DNA of 64,000 nt, taken from JAPHSX01 sp039714395 (GTDB lineage: Bacteria > Pseudomonadota > Gammaproteobacteria > Thiohalomonadales > Thiohalomonadaceae). The DNA is taken from assembly GCA_039714395.1 (NCBI GenBank), contig JBDLJH010000008.1, forward strand, positions 62,001 through 126,000, written 5' to 3'. The notes beneath the pieces are model-generated. The model was not told where the DNA came from and ran no database searches. It worked only from the letters and a program-made list of their open reading frames with translations. The position numbers and the translations under genes were made by a program. Of this stretch, positions 24,504 through 33,002 are shown in pieces; positions within the stretch are counted from its first letter, which is position 1, and each line of letters begins with the position of its first letter.

Positions 24504-26393
24504 TTAGTCGGCCTGCTCTAGCTCTTCTCCAAGTTCCATCCACTGCTCCTCTGCCTCGGCCAGTGACTGGTCGACCTCACCCTTCTTGCGCAGCAGTTGC
24601 TTCAGTTTGTCTTTGTTGGCTTCGCTGTAGATCTCGGTATCAGCAAGTTGTGCATCAATGGTGTCGCGCTTCTCGCTGAGCTTGTCGATCTGTTTTTCCA
24701 GCTGCTGTAATTTCTTTTTCAGCGGTTGCAGTTGCTGGCGTTTCTCGGCGTCGAGGCGTCGCTGATATTTGCGTGAGACGTTGCCGTTTTGGTTGTTGCC
24801 CCCAGTAGCCATGGACTCTTCTTTTTGTTGTGTGGCAAGCCAGCGGCGGTAGTCGTCAAGGTCGCCGTCAAACTCATCTGCCTTGCCGCCATCGACCAGC
24901 AATAATTTATCGGTGACGCTACGCAGCAGGTGGCGGTCATGAGAGACCATGACCAGTGCCCCCTCGAAATCCTGTAGTGCCAGCGCCAGGGCGTGACGCA
25001 TCTCAAGGTCGAGGTGGTTGGTCGGCTCATCGAGTAGCAGCAGGTTGGGGCGTTGGTAGACCAGCAGTGCCAGCACCAGTCGTGCCTTCTCTCCGCCGGA
25101 GAAGGGGGCGACCGGTGATAGGGCGCGATCATGTGAGAAGCCGAAGCCACCGATGAAATCACGCAGGGATTGTGCATCGGCCTTTGGGTCGAGTCGTTGC
25201 AGGTGTTGCAGCGGTGTGTTGTCCAGATGTAGCTGTTCGAGTTGATGCTGGGCGAAGTAGCCAAGCTTCAAATCCTGAGCTGTCTTTAGCTCACCCGCAC
25301 GTGTTTCCAGCTCACCGGCGATCAATTTTATGAGTGTCGATTTTCCAGCCCCGTTGTGACCGAGCAGGCCGATGCGATCACCGGGGTAGAGTGACAGGGT
25401 GACGCTGTTGAGGATTAAAGTTTCGTTATAGCCGACATCAATCTTGTCGAGAGTGAGTAGCGGGTCTGGCAGTTTCTCCGGTGAGCGAAAGGCGAAGTGA
25501 AACTGTGAATCGACATGGGCTGGGGCGATCTGCTCCATCCGTTCAAGCGCCTTGATGCGGCTCTGTGCCTGTTTCGCCTTGGTCGCTTTGGCACGAAAGC
25601 GGTCGATGAACGACTGCACATGTTTGATTTCGCGTTGCTGTTTTTCGTAGGCGGACTGCTGGTTGGCGAGGCGCTCTGCGCGGATGTGCTCGAAGGCGCT
25701 GTAGTTGCCGCTGTAGAGGGTTATACGTTGCTGCTCGACGTGAAGGATCTGGTTCACCACATCATCAAGAAAGTCACGGTCATGGGAGATAAGCATCAGG
25801 GTGCCGGGATAGAGGCGAAGCCACTCCTGTAGCCAGATCACCGCATCGAGGTCGAGGTGGTTGGTTGGCTCATCGAGCAGCAGCAGGTCGGAGCGGCACA
25901 TCAGCGCCTGTGCCAGATTGAGGCGCATGCGCCAGCCACCGGAGAAGGTGGTGACCGCGTGCTCCTCCTCCCCGGGTTTGAAGCCAAGGCCATGCAAAAG
26001 GCGTGCGGCGCGAGAGCGGGCGGTATAACCGTCAATGGCCTCCAGTTGTGCGTGCAGTTCGCCCTGTTTGTGGCCATCATTGGCCTCAACGGCGGCGGTA
26101 AGATCATTCTCTACCTGGCGCAATTCCTGATCGCCGTCGAGTACGTAGTCGATGGCGGAGACTTTTACTGCGGGTGTCTCCTGTGCCACGTGGGCGATCA
26201 CCCACCGTGGTGGCAGTGAGTAATCGCCACTGTCGCTGTGCAGCTCGTCGCGCAACAGGGAGAAGAGGCTGGATTTACCGCAGCCGTTGGCACCGGTGAG
26301 TCCTACCTTGTGGCCCGGATGGATGGTGAAGCTGGCCTGCTCGAATAGCAGGCGCGGGCCGCGACGTAGGGAGAGATCAGTAAATTTCAACAT
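24504..26393 (-). CDS. yheS: ABC-F family ATPase YheS
   Basis: 629 residues: ABC domain 1 with GANGCGKSS, FSGGWRMRLNLAQAL and DLLLLDEPTNHLD; a charged P-site linker arm; ABC domain 2 with GHNGAGKST, FSGGEKARLVLAL and NLLLLDEPTNHLD; then a Gly/Asn-rich hinge and a C-terminal coiled coil (KKLQQLEKQIDKLSEKRDTID). This matches YheS, a housekeeping ribosome-associated ABC-F protein. The start at 26393 (MLKFTDLSLRRG) is conserved; the frame open to 26441 adds unrelated residues. It is the second ABC-F gene in the window after ybiT and is not its recent duplicate. Confidence 0.93.
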   Translation of the reverse strand: MLKFTDLSLRRGPRLLFEQASFTIHPGHKVGLTGANGCGKSSLFSLLRDELHSDSGDYSLPPRWVIAHVAQETPAVKVSAIDYVLDGDQELRQVENDLTAAVEANDGHKQGELHAQLEAIDGYTARSRAARLLHGLGFKPGEEEHAVTTFSGGWRMRLNLAQALMCRSDLLLLDEPTNHLDLDAVIWLQEWLRLYPGTLMLISHDRDFLDDVVNQILHVEQQRITLYSGNYSAFEHIRAERLANQQSAYEKQQREIKHVQSFIDRFRAKATKAKQAQSRIKALERMEQIAPAHVDSQFHFAFRSPEKLPDPLLTLDKIDVGYNETLILNSVTLSLYPGDRIGLLGHNGAGKSTLIKLIAGELETRAGELKTAQDLKLGYFAQHQLEQLHLDNTPLQHLQRLDPKADAQSLRDFIGGFGFSHDRALSPVAPFSGGEKARLVLALLVYQRPNLLLLDEPTNHLDLEMRHALALALQDFEGALVMVSHDRHLLRSVTDKLLLVDGGKADEFDGDLDDYRRWLATQQKEESMATGGNNQNGNVSRKYQRRLDAEKRQQLQPLKKKLQQLEKQIDKLSEKRDTIDAQLADTEIYSEANKDKLKQLLRKKGEVDQSLAEAEEQWMELGEELEQAD

Positions 26394-26452
26394 GGCGGCG
26401 AAGTGTAGCAGTGCTAACGGGGTGCTCCAAACTTCAGGCACCGCCTACAATG

Positions 26453-26481
26453 AAAAACGGCACCGCAAGAGTGCCGTTTTG
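26453..26481 (-). terminator. Rho-independent terminator of arsM
   Basis: On the minus strand AAAACGGCAC pairs with GTGCCGTTTT around a 7-base loop, followed by more T residues. It lies directly downstream of arsM and upstream of yheS. Confidence 0.85.
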
Positions 26482-26498
26482 TTTTTCCTGTTGTGCGG

Positions 26499-27386
26499 TT
26501 AGCAGCAGCCAGAGGAACCACAGCCACCCGGTTTTACCGCCTCGATACTGGCGGAGACCACGTAGTCGGTGACGTTGTGGTCGGGGGCCCAGTCCTTGAT
26601 GAACTCCTTCGATTCATCCTTGGGTTCGATCTTGATCTGCTCAAATCCGGCATCGGCTATCATCTTTTCCAGATCATCAATTAGCGATGCATTGCCCATG
26701 CAGCCGGCGATGAGGTCTGCATCGTTGCGCATCTCTTCGGGTAATTCGATGGTCGCAACCACATCAGAGATGGCGAGACGCCCCCCTGTTTTGAGGATGC
26801 GGAAGGCATCCTTGAACACCTGCGGTTTGTTGGGTGAGAGGTTGATTACACAGTTGGAGATGATCACATTGGCGGTCTCATCGGCTATGGGCAGGTGTTC
26901 GATCTCACCAAGGCGAAACTCCACATTCTCAAACATCCCCTTTAGCGCGTTGGCACGCGCCTTGGAGAGCATATCAGGGGTCATATCGACACCGATGACA
27001 TGGCCGGAATGGCCCACTTCGTGGGCGGCAAGGAAGCAGTCGAAGCCGCCACCGGCACCCAGATCTACCACTACTTCGCCGGGCTTGAGTGCGGCGATCG
27101 CCTTGGGATTGCCACAGCCCAGTCCCATGTCGGCACCGGAGGGAACCAGATCGAGTTCTGCTTTGCTGTAACCGAGGCGGGTGGAGATGAGGGTGTTGAT
27201 GGAGGCGTCATCGGTGGTGCCGCAACAGCTGGCACCGATACCGCAACCTTCATCGGCATTGTCGGCCTGGGCCACCTGGGCATAGGCGTCACGTACGCTT
27301 TGGCGATGTTGATCGTGATCGGCGTGGCTGGGTTTTTCGTTTTCAGGCTCACAGCAGCTGGATGATGGAGTGCAGCAATCACTCAT
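26499..27386 (-). CDS. arsM: Arsenite S-adenosylmethionine methyltransferase ArsM
   Basis: 295 residues; converts arsenite to methylated arsenicals. SAM-binding VVVDLGAGGGFDCFLAA is near residue 108 and GVDMTPDMLSKAR follows. The three arsenic-binding cysteine regions are present: GCGIGASCCG near 48-55, NCVINLSP near 178, and AGCMGNAS near 229. Extra Cys-rich ends (DCCTPSSSCC and GGCGSSGCC) may help bind As(III). It lies 28 bases from, and on the same strand as, the arsR gene, with its own terminator. No arsenite pump (arsB/acr3) or arsenate reductase gene is in the window. Confidence 0.95.
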   Translation of the reverse strand: MSDCCTPSSSCCEPENEKPSHADHDQHRQSVRDAYAQVAQADNADEGCGIGASCCGTTDDASINTLISTRLGYSKAELDLVPSGADMGLGCGNPKAIAALKPGEVVVDLGAGGGFDCFLAAHEVGHSGHVIGVDMTPDMLSKARANALKGMFENVEFRLGEIEHLPIADETANVIISNCVINLSPNKPQVFKDAFRILKTGGRLAISDVVATIELPEEMRNDADLIAGCMGNASLIDDLEKMIADAGFEQIKIEPKDESKEFIKDWAPDHNVTDYVVSASIEAVKPGGCGSSGCC

Positions 27387-27414
27387 GGGTTTCTCCTCGG
27401 TACATAATCAGGGT

Positions 27415-27750
27415 TTATTGTTCAGGTGTGTTGAGAGGGTCGGTGAACAGGGTCGCCAACTCTTTCAGGGTGGCTGCCTCGACCCAGCAGACAACCTGCT
27501 TGCCGCGGCGCTCCATCTGTACCAGCCCGGCGCGGTTGAGTTCTTTGAGGTGGTGCGACAGGGTAGAGGGGGCGATATCTACCTCCTCACCCAACTGGCC
27601 AACGCTGAGTTGTGAAGCCTGTTCCAGCTCGCAGGCGGTACCGGGGGTGCAGCAGTTGGTCAGGCGTTGAAACAGTGCCAGGCGGTGCGGGTTGCTCAAG
27701 GCCTTGAACCGCTCTGCGGTGCGCTCAATATGGATTCTATAATTCGACAT
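27415..27750 (-). CDS. arsR: ArsR-family metalloregulator
   Basis: 111 residues: a winged helix with SVGQLGEEVDIAPSTLSHHL recognition region and Cys residues that could bind As(III) (TNCCTPGTACELEQ, C33/C34/C40 region). The start at 27750 (MSNYRIHIERTAERFKALSNP) is chosen; the frame continues to 27786 without family similarity. It leads the arsR-arsM operon and most likely represses it until arsenite binds. Confidence 0.9.
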   Translation of the reverse strand: MSNYRIHIERTAERFKALSNPHRLALFQRLTNCCTPGTACELEQASQLSVGQLGEEVDIAPSTLSHHLKELNRAGLVQMERRGKQVVCWVEAATLKELATLFTDPLNTPEQ

Positions 27751-27902
27751 ATTTAGAACTATAGTGGAGTGGGTAGCTAAGATCAAGCTCGTTATTCGTA
27801 TGCCTTTTTCTGTTTGATCGTGGGAAAACTACGGTTTAGCCAATTGTTTTGCAGTTGTGGGATTAATTCAAATACATAAGGATGAGAACAAAGCACCTTC
27901 GC

Positions 27903-28727
27903 TCAAGGAGTCTGAAAGCCTTCACAATTAAGGCTAATCGCCTTGCCACTTTCCAGGTGCAGGGCCGTGAGTGAACCGCCCCATAGACAGCCAGTGTCGA
28001 TGGCGTTGACGTTATTCTGACGATAGAGCCCCAGTGCAGACCAGTGACCGAAGACCAGGCGTTGCGGCTGGCTGTTCCGTTGCTCTAGCTCGAACCAGGG
28101 GTGGTACCCTTCGGGAGCGTTATGGAGCTCTCCCTTATGTTTGAATTCCAGCTTACCATCGGCCTGACAGAAGCGCAGGCGGGTGAAACAGTTGACGATA
28201 AAGCGTATGCGATCCCACCCTTCCAGATTCTCTGACCAGCGAGTTGGCTTGTTGCCGTACATGTGGCCGAGAAATTCATGAAACTGTTTTCCGCGTAAAA
28301 CTTTTTCTACCTCTGCGGCATGGAGTAGTGCTTCATCACAATTCCACTGCGGTGGCAGTCCTGCGTGCAGCATGGCGTAATCAAGCTCGGCATCATAGTG
28401 CATCAGTGGTTGTTGGCGCAGCCACTCAAGTAACTCCTCGCCATCGTCTGCCTCGAAGATCGGGCTAAGGGTATCGTTAGACTTAAAGTGTTTATGCTTA
28501 TGCTGCCATACTGCCAGAAGATGCAGATCATGATTACCTAACACCGTGACTGCACTCTTGCCCAGTCTTTTTACAAAGCGAAGTGTCTCCAGTGATTTTG
28601 GGCCGCGGTTGACCAGATCACCGGTAAACCAGAGTTGATCCCTGGCAGGGTCAAATTCAATTTTATGCAGCAGCTGTTGTAGTTCATCCAGACAGCCCTG
28701 GATGTCGCCGATGGCGTAGGTACTCAT
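27903..28727 (-). CDS. apaH: Bis(5'-nucleosyl)-tetraphosphatase, symmetrical (ApaH)
   Basis: 274 residues hydrolysing Ap4A to two ADP and, in studied species, removing Np4 caps from RNA. Metallophosphatase motifs are intact: AIGDIQGCLDEL, WFTGDLVNRGP, VLGNHDLHLLAV, MLHAGLPP and FGHWSALG. The length matches E. coli ApaH. It closes the rsmA-apaG-apaH series but is separated from apaG by an extra methyltransferase gene and a 157-base spacer. Confidence 0.96.
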   Translation of the reverse strand: MSTYAIGDIQGCLDELQQLLHKIEFDPARDQLWFTGDLVNRGPKSLETLRFVKRLGKSAVTVLGNHDLHLLAVWQHKHKHFKSNDTLSPIFEADDGEELLEWLRQQPLMHYDAELDYAMLHAGLPPQWNCDEALLHAAEVEKVLRGKQFHEFLGHMYGNKPTRWSENLEGWDRIRFIVNCFTRLRFCQADGKLEFKHKGELHNAPEGYHPWFELEQRNSQPQRLVFGHWSALGLYRQNNVNAIDTGCLWGGSLTALHLESGKAISLNCEGFQTP

Positions 28728-28884
28728 AGTTGGAGGGCCTCAGTTTTCACCTATTCTAACAGTTTGCCTGTGGGGGACTAGTGCCAGTGCTTATCACTGA
28801 ATGGAGGCCTACTCCTGGATGAGAACGGAATGGATTTCGAGGCGCTTATTCGACAGTACTAACGTCCATCTTACTGTAAGTATT

Positions 28885-29487
28885 TTATTTTTCTTTTTTT
28901 AGATCCAGCTGTCTAAACCAACCACCAACCAGTGCGGGCTTGTCACGCTGCAGGCTAAGTTGAGGGCAGCTGATCAGGATCTCTTCGAAAACCACATCGG
29001 TGCGGGTAGCAATGTGCCTGCTAAAGATGCTGATGATTCGGCGCATGGGTGCCCATGCTCCGGCTCTTAGAAATTTGTCCAGTATCAATACTCGGCCACC
29101 GGGACGCAGTACACGGGCAGCCTCGCTGAGGGCGAGTTGGGGCTGTGGTACTACGGCCAGAATCAGGTGCATTATTACTATGTCGAAGCTGCTGTCGGCA
29201 TAAGGCAGTGCCATGACGTCACCCTCATGCAGTTCGATGTCGCTGCGTTTGCCGACACGGGCACGCGCCTTGTTGAGCATTGCGGGGGTAAGGTCGATGC
29301 CGGTGTAGTGGTTTCCCGCTGGCAGGTGTGGGATATCGAGGCCGCTGCCGATGCCCATTAGCAGGATCTCTTTGTCTTTCAACTGCCGCAGTGGTTTGAG
29401 ATTCTCTGCCCGTATCGTCTCACTGGCCACAGCGACAAGAGGGTCATAGAGTGGCGCGATCAGGGTATAGCTGAATTTAAGTCCCAT
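28885..29487 (-). CDS. Class I SAM-dependent methyltransferase (200 aa)
   Basis: Motif I is ILLMGIGSGLDIPHLP (near residue 42), motif II is YTGIDLTPAMLNKAR, post-I is IELHEGDVMALPYADSSFD and motif III is AARVLRPGGRVLILDKF. This layout resembles UbiE/phosphatidylethanolamine N-methyltransferase-like enzymes; the substrate is not clear. Its ATG overlaps the apaG stop by one base, so it is translationally coupled to apaG, a position not usual for this operon. Confidence 0.87.
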   Translation of the reverse strand: MGLKFSYTLIAPLYDPLVAVASETIRAENLKPLRQLKDKEILLMGIGSGLDIPHLPAGNHYTGIDLTPAMLNKARARVGKRSDIELHEGDVMALPYADSSFDIVIMHLILAVVPQPQLALSEAARVLRPGGRVLILDKFLRAGAWAPMRRIISIFSRHIATRTDVVFEEILISCPQLSLQRDKPALVGGWFRQLDLKKEK

Positions 29488-29873
29488 TAATGGAGACTGT
29501 TTGGCTGGCTGAGTGTGAACAGCGGGATGATGGCATCGAAGTGGTCGCCGTTATCGGTGAGCATCTGATAGCTCCCCTCCATAGTACCTATGGGGGTATT
29601 GAGTACCACACCGCTGGTGTAGTGAAAGTAGTCACCGGGGCCAATGTGGGGTTGTTCGCCTACTACACCTTCACCATGTACTTCATCTACCTCGCCGTGG
29701 CCATCTGTGATCACCCAGTGACGGGTCAGTAGCTTGACTGGGACGTTGTCGTTGTTATGAATGGTGATGGTATAGGCGAAGACGAAGCGCTCATCTGGCG
29801 GGAAGGATTCCTCCTCCACGTAGTGTGTTTCAACCTCAATGGTGACCGGGTTGGTGTAGGTAGCTGTCTTCAT
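29487..29873 (-). CDS. apaG: ApaG (CorD) protein
   Basis: 128 residues with the fibronectin-type ApaG fold: VETHYVEEESFPPDERFVFAY, LLTRHWVITDGHG, VVGEQPHIGPGDYFHYTSG and GTMEGSYQM. Its biochemical role remains uncertain; it is linked to cobalt/magnesium resistance and is almost always beside apaH. It starts 2 bases after the ComFB-like gene stop and overlaps the methyltransferase start. Confidence 0.95.
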   Translation of the reverse strand: MKTATYTNPVTIEVETHYVEEESFPPDERFVFAYTITIHNNDNVPVKLLTRHWVITDGHGEVDEVHGEGVVGEQPHIGPGDYFHYTSGVVLNTPIGTMEGSYQMLTDNGDHFDAIIPLFTLSQPNSLH

Positions 29874-29875
29874 AA

Positions 29876-30148
29876 TTATCCGTTATGACGGTTGCGCGCG
29901 GTGACGGTGTTAGTGGCGCTAAGCACCGCCTCGATGATGTTGTGTTGCATCCTTTCGCGCTCACGGGTGGTGAGAAAGAAGGCCATGTCTACATCGTGGC
30001 ATACGTAGTGAGCTGGTAGCTGGTTGAGTGCCAGGCAGGCGATATCTTTGAGGTAATCCTCATTGTAGTCACTATCTTTGGCGACAGTATTCATTACGCG
30101 TTCAATGACTAGCGGCTCATAGTAGTTATGTATGGCTTCGAAGTTCAT
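29876..30148 (-). CDS. ComFB-like late-competence domain protein (90 aa)
   Basis: The sequence EAIHNYYEPLVIERVMNTV followed by IACLALNQLPAHYVCHDVDM matches the small ComFB family (LPxxY and a Cys/Asp pair). Homologues in Bacillus lie in the comF operon, and cyanobacterial members bind cyclic dinucleotides, from memory. Here it is immediately upstream of apaG (2-base gap) and preceded by a GGGGG Shine-Dalgarno. Two HD-GYP proteins in the window make a dinucleotide link plausible, but that is inference. Confidence 0.8.
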   Translation of the reverse strand: MNFEAIHNYYEPLVIERVMNTVAKDSDYNEDYLKDIACLALNQLPAHYVCHDVDMAFFLTTRERERMQHNIIEAVLSATNTVTARNRHNG

Positions 30149-30250
30149 AACATCCCCCCATTTTATGTGGTTGATGAGCCGCTCAGACTCTCTTCTGAGA
30201 GTAGTCAGCTAAACGTGACTGTTCAACTAGAGTTCTAAATATAGTGTGGT

Positions 30251-30742
30251 TCAGTCACGCAGATTCCAAGTAGGTGAGCCATCTGTGTGGAGTAGGTTGT
30301 GGTGCAGTAGCCACTGGCGGGCATCTTCTGCATCCTGTTCAAACCATGCCTGGGCCGAGCCGAGGCGGAAGGTGTAACCCCAGCTATCCATGTCGGCAAA
30401 GATGCGTCCACGTCCGACATCAGTCAGGTAGCTAGCGAGGGTGATCTCCATGTAGTTGACTGCGTTCTCCTCATCGTAGTCTCCCCCCGCGTTGGTGTGG
30501 AGCACGGCGCGGCGAGCCTCGTCCATGCAGATGAGATGGCAGCTCTCATGTAGTGCTGAGTGTAATGGGGTGTCACCACGAACCAGTACTCGGCGGGCGA
30601 TGATGCCCGCCTCCGGATCACCGAACCAGCTGCCCGGGATCGGTTCACCATCGGCCACGTGCTCAAGGCTGAGTCCAAAGCGGGCCAGTAGAGAAGCAAG
30701 GGCCTTAAGGTCAATTTCTTTACAGAGGAGGACGTTGCTCAT
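30251..30742 (-). CDS. Protein of unknown function with a HExxH metalloprotease-like motif (163 aa)
   Basis: HSALHESCHLICMDEARRA holds HESCH, the zinc-binding HExxH motif, followed by Glu-rich EENAVNYMEITLASYL that could give a third ligand as in gluzincins. There is no signal peptide, so it is cytoplasmic. The ATG at 30742 (MSNVLLCKEID) follows CAGGAG by 7 bases and is preferred to an ATG 18 bases upstream. It lies between rsmA and the ComFB-like gene on the same strand. The substrate is unknown. Confidence 0.75.
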   Translation of the reverse strand: MSNVLLCKEIDLKALASLLARFGLSLEHVADGEPIPGSWFGDPEAGIIARRVLVRGDTPLHSALHESCHLICMDEARRAVLHTNAGGDYDEENAVNYMEITLASYLTDVGRGRIFADMDSWGYTFRLGSAQAWFEQDAEDARQWLLHHNLLHTDGSPTWNLRD

Positions 30743-30908
30743 GACAGGGCTCCTGTTCAACGCGTGATAATGTGTACTTTGTTATCGGGATAGTTACGGT
30801 GCCGGTTATGGATGCCACTCGGGTTAATTGTGGTGTTGGTATGAGTTTGGGTGGCTGAGTCGGCACCATTATAACGGCAGCTGGGAGATAACTTGAGGTG
30901 AGTCCTGG

Positions 30909-31712
30909 TTAACCGGCCTGTTGTGCGAATAGTGCATCGGCCAGGTGTACAAACTCCTCCAGGCTGAGGGTTTCCGGGCGACGCCCCGGATCGATACCGA
31001 GTGACTCTATGATCTCCACGTCGAGGAGTTTTTTCAGATTATTGCGCAGCGTCTTGCGCCGCTGCTGGAAGGATTGGGTCACTAGTTGCAACAGTAGTTT
31101 CTCGTCCTTCGCCGGAATGGGAGGGGTGTCGTAGGGAATAAGCCTGACGATAGCCGAGTGCACCTTGGGCGGTGGGTTAAAGGCCTCAGGTGGTACGGTG
31201 AATAATTTTTCTACCTTACAGCGGTACTGCACCATAACGCTGAGGCGTCCATAGTCACCACCACCAGGCTTGGCTGCCAGTCGGTTCACCACCTCCTGCT
31301 GCAACATGAAGTGCATATCCTGAATGCAATGAGACTGTGCCAGCAGGTTGAAGATGAGCGGGGTAGATATGTTGTAAGGGAGATTGCCGACTATCCGTAG
31401 CGGTCGCTGGTCATCGGCCAGTGCGCAGAAGTCGAATTTAAGTGCATCGGCGTTATGCAGGGTCAGTCCCCCCTGTACCGCGAACTGGGTGCGCAGGCCG
31501 GGGATCAGGTCGCGATCCAGTTCAACCGCATCCATCGCCTTGCAGCCATCGAGCAGTGGCTCGGTCATCGCCCCCATGCCGGGGCCGATCTCCACCAGGT
31601 GCTCTCCCTCGCGAGGACGGATCGCCGCGACGATGCCGTTGATCACCCCCTGATCATGGAGAAAGTTCTGGCCGAACCTTTTTCTTGGACGGTGATTTAA
31701 GGGTTTATCCAT
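30909..31712 (-). CDS. rsmA: 16S rRNA (adenine 1518/1519-N6) dimethyltransferase RsmA (KsgA)
   Basis: 267 residues: RKRFGQNFLHDQG at the N-terminus, SAM-binding LVEIGPGMGAMTEPL, catalytic NLPYNISTPLIF near residue 113, and the C-terminal helical domain with FQQRRKTLRNNLKKLL. It dimethylates two adenines of helix 45 during 30S maturation. It would normally follow pdxA directly; here about 7.9 kb intervenes. A decayed second copy of its first about 17 codons is present at 35236-35278. Confidence 0.96.
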   Translation of the reverse strand: MDKPLNHRPRKRFGQNFLHDQGVINGIVAAIRPREGEHLVEIGPGMGAMTEPLLDGCKAMDAVELDRDLIPGLRTQFAVQGGLTLHNADALKFDFCALADDQRPLRIVGNLPYNISTPLIFNLLAQSHCIQDMHFMLQQEVVNRLAAKPGGGDYGRLSVMVQYRCKVEKLFTVPPEAFNPPPKVHSAIVRLIPYDTPPIPAKDEKLLLQLVTQSFQQRRKTLRNNLKKLLDVEIIESLGIDPGRRPETLSLEEFVHLADALFAQQAG

Positions 31713-32162
31713 GTATTTATTATATATTTCAGTTAGTTAAAAATATTGAAGCAGCTTTGCACACTAAAATAACACAGTTAGAATTATATAGGGCGTGATT
31801 GCAAGGTCGCATCGATTCTCACAATGAATGATTTCACTTGCAGTGATTCAGACCTGATTGGACTGGCACAAGCCAGTTAACGGGTGAATTATCTTGTTCG
31901 TCAGATAGTTAGCGACATTAGATGTCCTTTGATGGTTTTGGTGCGGTATCAAAGGGAATCTTCAATGTATAATACGAAATCACATGAAATATCAAAGCAA
32001 TCCCACTCTCTAGTATACGGAACGGCGGAGCCATTAGTTAACTGTCCAGGTGCTGCATTTAGGGCAGAGAGGCTTAGGTGTTAGATACGCAGTCTGATCT
32101 AAATGTGGTTTTCTGAAATTTGCATGTTATTCATCACACTACACTCAAGTGAAAATAGGATA
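31713..32162. other. Spacer between rsmA and the PhnD-type gene
   Basis: A 450-base AT-rich gap without a convincing ORF. It contains a TATAAT at 31968-31973 with no good -35 at normal spacing, and a small hairpin ACTGGC-ACAA-GCCAGT at 31862-31877 without a T run. It marks the left part of the block inserted between rsmA and pdxA. Confidence 0.5.
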
Positions 32163-32996
32163 ATGAAACGACTAATTCCCCCCATTGTTATGTTTGTATT
32201 TTGCCTGTTCGCTGCAGCGATCTATGCAGAGCAAAATGAGCGGGTCTATACCGTTGGTGTAGTACCTCAGTTCGAGGCAAGGAGGCTCCATGCCATCTGG
32301 CGTCCGATACTTGATCTTGTTGAAAAGAAAACCGGATACAAATTTAAGTTGCGTGGTTCGGTCTCTATCCCTGAGTTTGAGCGGGAGTTTATCGAAGGCA
32401 AATTTGATTTTGCCTATATGAATCCCTACCACCTGGTATTAGCTAATGAGTATGCCGGTTATATTCCATTAATCCGCGACCACGGTCGCAAGCTTTACGG
32501 TGTGCTGGTGGTACATAAGGATAGCGATATCACAAATCCTGCGCAGCTCGATGGAAAAAAGGTTGCTTTCCCTTCACCCAATGCTCTTGGTGCATCACTG
32601 CAAATCCGCAAGGATCTGCAGGACGATTTCGGTATTGATATCAAGCCTCAATATGTAAAAACACATGATTCGGTCTACCTTAATGTTCTCCTGGAGGAGG
32701 TGGCTGCGGGGGGAGGCGTACAGAAGACGCTTAATCGTCAGAAGGATCAGTATAAAGAAATGCTGCGCGTGATTCATACCACTCAGAAAGTTGAACCTCA
32801 TCCCCTGGCAGCTCTTCCTGGTGTGCCGGTGGAGGTCAGGGACAGGATTCAAGATATCTTCTTAGAATTCGGCCAGTCAACTGAGGGAAAAAAACTCCTG
32901 GCCAAAATCCCAATGAAGAAGATTGGTAAGGCGACAATAGATGATTACAAGCCACTTAAGGAGATGGGGCTTGAACGCTTTTACATTGCACCTTAA
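32163..32996 (+). CDS. PhnD-type periplasmic substrate-binding protein (277 aa)
   Basis: A signal peptide (IPPIVMFVFCLFAAAIYAEQ) leads into a PhnD/SsuA/transferrin-type binding domain: TVGVVPQFEARRLHAIWRPI, DFAYMNPYHLVLAN and KKVAFPSPNALGASL. The family binds phosphonates, phosphite, phosphate-like or other small anions. The ATG at 32163 follows TAGGAT. There is no ABC transporter next to it. Instead a membrane histidine kinase begins 6 bases downstream, so the binding protein more likely serves as the sensor's periplasmic receptor. The ligand cannot be read from sequence. Confidence 0.87.
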   Translation: MKRLIPPIVMFVFCLFAAAIYAEQNERVYTVGVVPQFEARRLHAIWRPILDLVEKKTGYKFKLRGSVSIPEFEREFIEGKFDFAYMNPYHLVLANEYAGYIPLIRDHGRKLYGVLVVHKDSDITNPAQLDGKKVAFPSPNALGASLQIRKDLQDDFGIDIKPQYVKTHDSVYLNVLLEEVAAGGGVQKTLNRQKDQYKEMLRVIHTTQKVEPHPLAALPGVPVEVRDRIQDIFLEFGQSTEGKKLLAKIPMKKIGKATIDDYKPLKEMGLERFYIAP

Positions 32997-33002
32997 TGAC
33001 AG

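Noticed and set aside
31862..31877. Small ACTGGC/GCCAGT hairpin as a terminator
   Set aside because: Only 6 bp and no T run on either strand.
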